Origin: a virus
Strand: one strand, 5' to 3'
Virus record (IMG/VR): IMGVR_UViG_3300020395_000117
Location: 1 to 22,854 of that record
DNA length: 22,854 nt
Shown: positions 1 to 6,817 of the stretch, in pieces
Layout of the letters: every line of letters begins with the position of its first letter
Numbering within the stretch: the first letter of the stretch is position 1
Made by a program: the position numbers and the translations under genes
The notes under the pieces: model-generated
What the model saw: only the letters and a program-made list of their open reading frames with translations
Told to the model about the DNA's origin: nothing
The model's database searches: none

Positions 1-166
1 TGTGTAAATTACCCCAACGGTAATGTCCGACTTTCCACCAGTGCTTCAGTAAGAGGTCTCCATACGTAAAGGGCATATTCCACTGGGGTCGCCCACCCTT
101 GCCTTACTGTTGATGTATTCGGTAGTTAGGAACCTAGTGATCCCTCAACAAATATACTATAGCATT
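1..166. other. Window-edge region with no gene that can be supported
   Basis: Beyond the terminator three short frames reach or approach the edge and none is decisive. A minus frame starts at an ATG at 76 (MPFTYGDLLLKHWWKVGHYR...) and is still open at base 2. Another minus frame has no ATG, only a GTG at about 91, and ends at 9 (VEYALYVWRPLTEALVESR...). A plus frame is open from base 1 and stops at 67-69. I see no good ribosome site, tRNA or clear promoter. TATAGTATATTT (minus, about 150-161) is AT-rich but has no convincing partner box. Confidence 0.4.
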
Positions 167-190
167 AAAAAACCCCCTGTGAAGGGGGCT
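167..190 (-). terminator. Rho-independent terminator closing the fibre operon
   Basis: On the minus strand CCCCCT pairs with AGGGGG around a TCAC loop (173-188) and is followed by six T residues (172-167). A G-T and an A-T pair can extend the stem at its base. The hairpin begins about ten nt after the TAA of the 119-residue gene. The opposite strand has no T-run after the stem, so it should act only on leftward transcripts. Confidence 0.88.
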
Positions 191-199
191 TGTGACAGT

Positions 200-559
200 T
201 TAAGAATTGGATGGTGGACTGTCCACGTTCTTCCATATAAAATCACCAGTCTTATCCATGACATGACACTCCCAGTGATGGAAGTCATCAGGACAGTCTT
301 CCTTTCTAGGGAACCATGCAGTAGCATTTGCTATCGCTTGATCCTCATTGGTAACTGCTATTATATCCCAGTCACCCAAGGTTTTCATGAGATCAAGGAC
401 ATCATCCTCTGCAAAACTAGAGTACCATGTCCATACTGCTGTCTTCTTAGCATCATCAGCAGTCTTGATCTTGTCATTGACAAAATATATCAATGATGTA
501 TTATTGGTCTTACAATATGCTTCAATTGTATCCCAAATGTTTAGTGAGGTAACTGCCAT
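200..559 (-). CDS. Small phage protein of unknown function, 119 aa
   Basis: I do not recognise a family. The frame could begin at a TTG at 562, but the ATG at 559 is preferred: it overlaps the previous stop by one base (TGATG) and has a strong AGGAGG at 567-572, seven nt upstream. That ribosome site is encoded within the last glutamate codons of the 294-residue protein. The product is acidic and soluble-looking, with no signal peptide or membrane segment. Near the C-terminus C89, H94, H95, C98 and H99 form a compact cysteine/histidine cluster that could bind a metal ion; this is only an impression from spacing. It is the last gene before the terminator at 167-190, so it should be expressed with the fibre and chaperone genes. 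A role in fibre assembly or as a small accessory protein is possible but not shown. Confidence 0.85.
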   Translation of the reverse strand: MAVTSLNIWDTIEAYCKTNNTSLIYFVNDKIKTADDAKKTAVWTWYSSFAEDDVLDLMKTLGDWDIIAVTNEDQAIANATAWFPRKEDCPDDFHHWECHVMDKTGDFIWKNVDSPPSNS

Positions 560-1443
560 CAACCTTCCTCCTCAATCTTCTTAAGTACATCATTTAGATA
601 GTCTTTAGTAGTTTGAATCTCCTCGGCACTATAATCACTAGGATAATCAGTAATAGGTGCTTGAGATTGACTGTAAACTACATTTGCTTTTAATAACTCA
701 TCAAGGAATGATTTATTATACAATCCTTCAGTTAATTCAGATACAATTAAATAAGATGTAATCTTCTCTTTAAATGTATTGAAGTATGTAGATGCAAGAG
801 TAATAAACTGATCATCAGTCTCTAAATATTCTGCACTAGCATCCTTCTGTAAGATAACATTCTTATAATATGATGGATTGATGGGAAACTTAACTCCAAC
901 AGGATCTGTAGTTCCAGCATCACTAGGAACATCTCTTAATTTTGCTCTATACTTCTTGTATAATTCTTTATCATCAGCACTGATACCAGAGTCCTCAACA
1001 AATACCCAGTCAGTTTCACTAAGTAGGAAGTTACGTGATAGTCTAACTGACAACCAACTAACAGCAGCAGTATTAGCATATATCTTGGAAAACTCTGCCT
1101 GATACTCAATATCTTCTAGGGAATCAGCAAGGAAGAATGCCTCCTTAAACTTATCATATACTTTCTGACCTTCAGTACCACCAACATCCTCCATCTCATA
1201 ATCATTCCAATAAAATGTATCAGTCTTGAAGTTCTTGGTGTACTTACGTTTCTGTGCCATGTAAGTATCATTTGCATACCATGCGAACAACACTAACTTA
1301 TCCTTGTCACTATCCCATAAAGGATATATCACAGGAACAATATCACTAGTCCAGTATGTTTCAGTAATATTCTTAGTCACACCTCTATATGTAACTGTCT
1401 TTTGTATTGCATCTACTTGCAATAATAATTCTGGTGTTGCCAT
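559..1443 (-). CDS. Phage tail assembly chaperone-like (Phage_tail_APC) protein, 294 aa
   Basis: Residues about 136-190 match the Phage_tail_APC family pattern: RNFLLSETDW, then about 20 residues to YKKYRAKLRDVP, then VKFPINP. The family usually shows R..LL..TDW, Y/W..YR..LRD.P and V.[WF]P..P. The N-terminal 135 residues are aromatic-rich (WYANDTYM, FYWNDYEMED) and the C-terminal 100 are acidic and probably helical, so the family segment sits inside a larger protein. A chaperone for one of the upstream fibres is the best guess from family and position: fibre chaperones often follow the fibre gene, as gp38 follows gp37 in T4. The start codon is 25 nt after the previous stop. AAGGGA at 1457-1462 is a rather distant ribosome site (13 nt), and CTAAATA at 1466-1472 may be its own late promoter. 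The client fibre is not known. Confidence 0.92.
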   Translation of the reverse strand: MATPELLLQVDAIQKTVTYRGVTKNITETYWTSDIVPVIYPLWDSDKDKLVLFAWYANDTYMAQKRKYTKNFKTDTFYWNDYEMEDVGGTEGQKVYDKFKEAFFLADSLEDIEYQAEFSKIYANTAAVSWLSVRLSRNFLLSETDWVFVEDSGISADDKELYKKYRAKLRDVPSDAGTTDPVGVKFPINPSYYKNVILQKDASAEYLETDDQFITLASTYFNTFKEKITSYLIVSELTEGLYNKSFLDELLKANVVYSQSQAPITDYPSDYSAEEIQTTKDYLNDVLKKIEEEG

Positions 1444-1465
1444 GTTAGATAGTAGTTCCCTTGTT

Positions 1466-1472
1466 TATTTAG
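1466..1472 (-). promoter_or_regulatory. Candidate T4-type late promoter (CTAAATA) before the chaperone-like gene
   Basis: CTAAATA lies 23 nt upstream of the ATG at 1443 and overlaps the end of the 1,283-residue gene. T4 late promoters are a lone -10-like TATAAATA, and I recall the shorter CTAAATA form for marine T4-like phages. A start of transcription about ten nt downstream would leave a short leader carrying the AAGGGA ribosome site. A seven-base AT-rich motif can occur by chance, so this rests on position as much as on sequence. Confidence 0.45.
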
Positions 1473-4400
1473 AACGCTTTGATAAGGTACTTAGTTAGAT
1501 GGTACGGTTCAACAAGTGGTATATCCTTATCTGGATCAATCGCTGCATCTGGTATAAGTGGTACTTGAGGTGTCATTGTAAAAGTTGAATTCTCACCAAT
1601 AGCACCTGACCTATAGAATGAATCTGCTGGTCCTCCAATTTCATATGATAATGAATCAATAGTTGTTGGCATCTTACCTGCGGCTGCTTGATAAACTAAT
1701 TCAGTTACCTCTTTATATTCATAAATGAAATCACAAATACCATAATGATCACTATCAGTTGTTTTATCATCACCAACATTCCTTGATTGTCTTATCTGGA
1801 ATCTTACATTTGCTTTCTGAGCATCAGTTGGTAGATCAATACCATACCAATACCAATTGGTTGGATTACTACCCTGACCAGTACCATCAATTTGATTTGT
1901 CACTTCAGCTGGAGTTGGTTTTGGAACAATTTCACCTAAGAAACTATTGAAATTTAAAGTAAGATCAGTATTATAATAAAGTAAAAGATCATCACCAACA
2001 TGTGATGGATATTCTCCACCATTAACACCATTACCACGTGCAACTTTTATCCAGAATGTCTTCACATTGGTAGTATCTGCTTCTTTAACAGAAACAAATC
2101 TTACTTGATCAGCACCACTCATTTTAATATATCCCCATGCATCATTATATGCTGCTGGAATTACTTGAGTTGATAATGCAATACTATCAACTGCTCTGTT
2201 TCCAGCCTCTTCAACTGTACATGTTGCAAAAGATCTCGTTCCAGCACCATCTCTAATACGAACCTGTGGTGCAGATGTATATCCTGATCCTCCATTAGTT
2301 AATGTTATTCCAACAACCTTTCCACCAGATATATTGACAGTAGCAGCAGCACCACTTCCACCACCTCCACCTGAAAATTCAACTGTAGGAACTTGTGTAG
2401 TTGGTAATTTAAATCCACCACCATCACCTGTACCAGCACCCGAAGCATATATTTCAGTACCAGCGTTTGCATCTACAACTATATCTCCTATTGTCTGCCT
2501 TGTTGTTCCACCATCCCATCCAGTAACAACACCAAATCCAACTCTAGCAAATGGTGGCAATCCATTATTAGTTCCACCAACACCAGAAGCAGCACTAGGA
2601 TTATAGTTCAGTTGCAATGAAGATGCTCCTGGCAATTTAGTAGCTTTAATATTAAATCTTATATATGCACCTGCACCACCACCACCTCCTCCTGGAGACC
2701 ATGCACTATTATCTTCAGTGGTATTAATTATAACGTAACCATTACCAAAGTTACCATTATCTCCAGCAACAGTATTGACATGAGTGAAGAATGAAGTATT
2801 AACAGCAGAAGTACCTGACTTTCCACCTTTACCACCACCGTGACCAGCCCAACCACCAATACCACCTGGATCTCCACCATCACCACCTGCACCACCGCCA
2901 CCAGAAGCGTCTGAGGAGATTCCACCTCCTCCTCCTCCACCACCGCCACCTACGCAACCGTAGTTACCACCAACAATTCCACCACCACTATACAGTGCAG
3001 TATTATTACCCAATTTTAAGAAATCATCTGCTGCTTCACCATTACCACCATTATAAAAGTATTGTTGATGGTTCTGAAGACCACCGCCTCCACCACCACC
3101 GCCAGCACCAGCAACTAACTGATCTTGACCATTAACCTGAAGGAATACAGCAGTAGCACCACCGCCACCACCTCCATCATCAGTAGCACCATCACCACCT
3201 CTACCTCCAGATGCGTTATTCCATCCTTGACCACCAGCACCACCAGTTCCATCACCATTTCCACCAGACCAACTCTGTCCTCCGTAACCTGGTTGAATTT
3301 TAAATACGTATGCCTGTTGATCGTCTGGATCCTTCAGTTCAAGATTCATCTTTGCACCACCGTATCCCTTACCACCAATTACACCACTATAGTTTCCAGA
3401 AGCACCTGGTCCTTGCTGAGAATCAGCACCACCACCAGCTGCAAGTTCTAAAGTAATCTCAGTAAATTTAGAAGTTGTTTGTAATGTTACTACTTGTAAG
3501 GTCGTACTAGGTTGATACGTATAAGTATTCTGAACATTTGATGCTGTTCCTATAAATGTATGAATACCATCACTACCACCACCAATAGTAGGTCTAACAA
3601 CAGCAGGAGCACCTGTACCAGATTGTCCAGGATTATTTGGATATTGTGCTCCAGGAAAGATTCCATTTGCACCTGGTCCTTCTTGTCCAGCAGTACCATC
3701 AATAGTTACTTCTGTTTCTACCTCAATATCATTAATTGCAGAACCAGACTTTGTAACAGCACCACCACTACCTGCACTTGTATAATTAGTTGTTTTTCCT
3801 CCTCCATCACCACCACCAGCAGTAACATCTAATAATGTTCCACCAGCAGTAACTGTGACTTGAACATCTTCACCATCAGTACCTGATTGTGTTCCATCAC
3901 TACCAGATCCACCACCACCTTGAATCTCAACTTGCATTGTTTCCCAATTAGTAGGGAATGAAACAGATGTAGAACCACTATAAGTTACATCATCAGTATA
4001 TGTAATAATTGCTGAACCACCTGATGTTATTGTTCTATTACCTATTTCTGAACCATTGGTAGAATCACCCACAAATGTTCTAAACATTGTATTTGGTACA
4101 TATGTCTGTTCTTCCCATGTTCCAGATCCTGTTGAACCAGATGCAAAATAAAAATCACCAGATGGTGTTTCATACTTAAGACTACCTGTTCCGTCAGCAC
4201 CTGCCTTCCAATCATATACATCATAAGTTGCTACTGATGGATCTGTGATTGCTGATTTTGATAGTCCATGCTTATGTTCATATTGTATTCCACCAATAGG
4301 GTTCCAGTTATCTAATCTTCCGTTAGCATTTGTATAACTGACCAAATATCTATCATATGATAGTCCCTGATGCCATCCAAAAGTAGTATCTGCTTCAGTG

Positions 4401-5320
4401 GCATAAATGTAATGATCATGTTCTGGTACTCTCTGTAATCTTCTGTTCTCCATTGTAACAGTAATTTTTTGATTACCTATTACATTTGTGGCTACCTCAT
4501 CACTAACCTTTTCATAACCAGTTGTAGTTATTGTACCAAGAGCAAAATATGATCCTTGAGATGCTTTGTCAAAATACCATGATCCACCTTGTTTAACAAT
4601 ACCATTGTTACCACCAGCACCTAGTGGAAGCAATCCAATACTAGGAGATCCCTGTCCATATACATTTCCATAACCAACAACCTTTTTAGCTTTTAAATCA
4701 GGTACTTTAAAAGTACCTAAACTTCTACTCTCACCCCAATGCTCAAATACATTATCTTTATTAACTGTCTCAAGTCCTCCACCAGCACCGATATTAATTT
4801 CTAAATCTAATCCTGTTCCAGTACCTGCATTAGCAAGAGTAAAATTTGGTTCACTGGTATATCCAGCTCCTATAACACTAGCATTAACTGCTACAACAAC
4901 ACCAGTAGCATTGATATCTAAAGTTGCTTCAATAGTAGTACCACCAGCAGGTGCAGCATCAAATGTTATAGTTGTGGCAGCATCATATCCACTACCACCA
5001 TTAAGAATTTTTATTGATGGTCTTGCTTCACCACCATAATCATTTCCAATAATAGAATATAATACAGGAAAATCGCTTATATTATATTCAGCACCATCAC
5101 AATAAATGTATCCAGGATATTGATATTCAGGTTTATCTTGTACATTTGAATTACCAGGAACTACACTATATGCATTTAATGGTATATACTCATTATCATA
5201 TACACCAGTAATTGATTTAAAAGTACTAATAATAGAACCAACAGGATTATTATCTGATGCCTTATCTGTATAATAATTTTGTCTAGTATTTCTATAGGTT
5301 GGTGGTGATGATACTGTCAT
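1469..5320 (-). CDS. Collar-domain tail fibre/adhesin with large glycine-rich domain, 1,283 aa
   Basis: Residues 68-98 (PGYIYCDGAEYNISDFPVL...YGG) and 201-216 (LGTFKVPDLKAKKVVG) are the two halves of a tail collar domain. They are separated by about 100 extra residues containing GSGYD and GAGYTSEP units. HDH (301-303) and HKH (349-351) are possible metal-binding pairs. Residues 463-585 and 620-895 are glycine-rich, with ten consecutive glycines at 791-800 and the motif GGGGGGATAVFL...LVAGAGGGGGGG at 715-747. This pattern is like the glycine-rich domain of ALK/LTK receptors and the polyglycine-II adhesin domains of T-even gp38 proteins. A second GSGYTSAP unit lies at 1011-1018. The C-terminus is KYLIKAF. 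The gene starts three nt after the previous stop. Most likely a host-recognition adhesin; the receptor is unknown. Confidence 0.94.
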   Translation of the reverse strand: MTVSSPPTYRNTRQNYYTDKASDNNPVGSIISTFKSITGVYDNEYIPLNAYSVVPGNSNVQDKPEYQYPGYIYCDGAEYNISDFPVLYSIIGNDYGGEARPSIKILNGGSGYDAATTITFDAAPAGGTTIEATLDINATGVVVAVNASVIGAGYTSEPNFTLANAGTGTGLDLEINIGAGGGLETVNKDNVFEHWGESRSLGTFKVPDLKAKKVVGYGNVYGQGSPSIGLLPLGAGGNNGIVKQGGSWYFDKASQGSYFALGTITTTGYEKVSDEVATNVIGNQKITVTMENRRLQRVPEHDHYIYATEADTTFGWHQGLSYDRYLVSYTNANGRLDNWNPIGGIQYEHKHGLSKSAITDPSVATYDVYDWKAGADGTGSLKYETPSGDFYFASGSTGSGTWEEQTYVPNTMFRTFVGDSTNGSEIGNRTITSGGSAIITYTDDVTYSGSTSVSFPTNWETMQVEIQGGGGSGSDGTQSGTDGEDVQVTVTAGGTLLDVTAGGGDGGGKTTNYTSAGSGGAVTKSGSAINDIEVETEVTIDGTAGQEGPGANGIFPGAQYPNNPGQSGTGAPAVVRPTIGGGSDGIHTFIGTASNVQNTYTYQPSTTLQVVTLQTTSKFTEITLELAAGGGADSQQGPGASGNYSGVIGGKGYGGAKMNLELKDPDDQQAYVFKIQPGYGGQSWSGGNGDGTGGAGGQGWNNASGGRGGDGATDDGGGGGGATAVFLQVNGQDQLVAGAGGGGGGGGLQNHQQYFYNGGNGEAADDFLKLGNNTALYSGGGIVGGNYGCVGGGGGGGGGGISSDASGGGGAGGDGGDPGGIGGWAGHGGGKGGKSGTSAVNTSFFTHVNTVAGDNGNFGNGYVIINTTEDNSAWSPGGGGGGAGAYIRFNIKATKLPGASSLQLNYNPSAASGVGGTNNGLPPFARVGFGVVTGWDGGTTRQTIGDIVVDANAGTEIYASGAGTGDGGGFKLPTTQVPTVEFSGGGGGSGAAATVNISGGKVVGITLTNGGSGYTSAPQVRIRDGAGTRSFATCTVEEAGNRAVDSIALSTQVIPAAYNDAWGYIKMSGADQVRFVSVKEADTTNVKTFWIKVARGNGVNGGEYPSHVGDDLLLYYNTDLTLNFNSFLGEIVPKPTPAEVTNQIDGTGQGSNPTNWYWYGIDLPTDAQKANVRFQIRQSRNVGDDKTTDSDHYGICDFIYEYKEVTELVYQAAAGKMPTTIDSLSYEIGGPADSFYRSGAIGENSTFTMTPQVPLIPDAAIDPDKDIPLVEPYHLTKYLIKAF
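2636..3934 (-). repeat. Glycine-rich (polyglycine) region of the 1,283-aa adhesin
   Basis: Residues 463-895 hold two glycine-rich blocks (463-585 and 620-895) separated by a short beta-looking stretch. Runs of six to ten glycines use GGT, GGA and GGC codons, giving a CCA/CCT/GCC-rich run on the plus strand (for example 2921-2950). This low-complexity DNA also creates long Thr/Ser/Pro-rich false frames on the plus strand. Confidence 0.85.
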
Positions 5321-5323
5321 TTA

Positions 5324-6817
5324 TCAAATCTTAATTAGGTATTCTAATATAATAAAAGGTGCTGTCACATTATCTACAGATTTTGATTCATCTACACTTA
5401 ATTGCAATGTAGTATTAAGTAAGTCTGCTGGAAGTTCAGTTGAATCAGTTTTTAATTCATACGTATGATCTTCTTTAACTATATTTAATTTATGATAATG
5501 CTCAGTTGGGTCTTCACCACCAGTATATAGTGCTTCAGTTTGCTCAAAAGTATTAGTTGTAGAAGGATATCCCACCGAACCAGCTTGTTGGTGAGCATCA
5601 TTCGTTTGTAAAGGCACTGAGTCAGCCCAACTTAAACTCATCCAGTCAATAGGAACACCAGTTGCTCCTGCACGATACATTGATTCTACATCCTGATCAC
5701 TACCATATGTACCCCCACCAGGAAAATTACATAAACCTAAGTTCCACAATCTTGACTCTGACGTTGGTATGCTACTACTATCACCAGTTACTGTATATGG
5801 TGGTGTTTTAATAGGATATTGTTCCCATGCTCTAGTAGTACTACCATTACCAGCAGTAGATACACCCTTATCATTTAAATATGATTCTGGTGGCAATAAA
5901 CAATAATATGCCCATAATTCAGTCAAGTTACTGTTATCATTAATACAAGAATAACCATAACTTGTTGGGTTCCAAGTACCTGCAAAAGCACCCTCCTTAC
6001 CTTGCCCAGGTGGTTTTTTTGCAAGTTGGTTTGACGCTATTGCTTTACATGGTTGTTGAGCATTACCAGGATAAAGATTACCACTAGTAGGAAGTGAAGT
6101 AGCGACAATCCACTCATGTAAAGGAATAGTAGAAGCATTCCTCAATCCTACTGGACCTGATTGTGTAGGTGGTTTTACTGTATTAGGACTATTCTCATCA
6201 ACCTCACCTCTTGATTTTAATCTAGTTCTAGTGCCACTATGAAAATGCATGTGACCATGTAACTGAGATGAGTCCACTGCCTCAATCTCAGTCCTTCTAC
6301 CATCAGTTGTGCCAACAGTCCATGCTGGTCTACCCCTCATTGGTATAATAGTTGATGGTATGATAAAATTACCAGTATATTCAACAGTGATCACATTATC
6401 AACAGCACCAATAGCATCAGCATCTATTCCAATACCAGAGCGACTCTTCTCAACACCAGACTCTGTTACAATTCTTATATTTGTATATGTTCCACCACCA
6501 CCCCTAGAACCAGTTGGTTTAGGACATTTAGATCCTAGATCTGGCACTGCAAACTGTTCATCACTTATTGTCTGAAGTGGTTCATTAGCAATATTTTTTC
6601 TAACAAACTTACCACCAGTTCCTGTACCACATACAGCAGCAAGTTGTGGGTAATCTACAGCATTATATACAGTACCATCACAACGTAAATAACCTGCTGG
6701 TAAATCTCTTTTAGATGAACTAGAGGTAATAGTATTATCTACTTCTATTGGCCATACTATAATTTGACCAGTTATGTTACCATACTTCCCTCTTTCTTTT
6801 GAATAGATAGTTGCCAT
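5324..6817 (-). CDS. Phage tail collar domain protein, 497 aa, with HxHxHxH motif
   Basis: The N-terminal region carries the collar signature: GQIIVWP (17-23), LPAGYLRCDGTVYNAVDYPQL (39-59) and FAVPDLGSKCP (89-99). A run of alternating histidines, H187, H189, H191 and H193, and another pair, H440/H442, are candidate metal ligands like those in T4 gp12 and gp37 tips. The protein ends ILEYLIKI, matching the Y[LI]IK ends of its two neighbours. The ATG shares one base with the previous stop (TAATG), and AAGG lies about eight nt upstream, so coupled translation is likely. A CTAAATA motif at 6876-6882 could give an extra late transcript. Cysteines are more frequent (C46, C63, C98, C257, C291, C306, C363) than in the adjacent collar proteins. 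Probably a paralogue of the 559- and 1,283-residue proteins and a virion adhesin or short fibre. Confidence 0.94.
   Translation of the reverse strand: MATIYSKERGKYGNITGQIIVWPIEVDNTITSSSSKRDLPAGYLRCDGTVYNAVDYPQLAAVCGTGTGGKFVRKNIANEPLQTISDEQFAVPDLGSKCPKPTGSRGGGGTYTNIRIVTESGVEKSRSGIGIDADAIGAVDNVITVEYTGNFIIPSTIIPMRGRPAWTVGTTDGRRTEIEAVDSSQLHGHMHFHSGTRTRLKSRGEVDENSPNTVKPPTQSGPVGLRNASTIPLHEWIVATSLPTSGNLYPGNAQQPCKAIASNQLAKKPPGQGKEGAFAGTWNPTSYGYSCINDNSNLTELWAYYCLLPPESYLNDKGVSTAGNGSTTRAWEQYPIKTPPYTVTGDSSSIPTSESRLWNLGLCNFPGGGTYGSDQDVESMYRAGATGVPIDWMSLSWADSVPLQTNDAHQQAGSVGYPSTTNTFEQTEALYTGGEDPTEHYHKLNIVKEDHTYELKTDSTELPADLLNTTLQLSVDESKSVDNVTAPFIILEYLIKI

Noticed and set aside
71-96. Hairpin GGGT/ACCC in the edge region
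   Set aside because: The stem is only four pairs and is not followed by a T-run, so neither a terminator nor a riboswitch can be argued.
110-496. A 128-codon plus-strand frame
   Set aside because: It crosses the terminator and lies antisense to the 119-residue gene, which has the better start, ribosome site and operon context.
560-562. TTG start for the small last gene
   Set aside because: The adjacent ATG at 559 gives the usual one-base stop/start overlap and seven-nt spacing to AGGAGG.
2334-3832. Long Pro-, Thr- and Ser-rich frames on the plus strand (2334-2606, 3125-3451, 3560-3832)
   Set aside because: They are the antisense reading of the glycine-rich codons of the adhesin; composition is fully explained by that and no ribosome site or plausible domain is present.
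2636-3934. Collagen-like or RTX calcium-binding repeats in the glycine-rich region
   Set aside because: There is no steady Gly-X-Y period with proline, and no GGxGxDxxx nonapeptide series; glycines form long runs.
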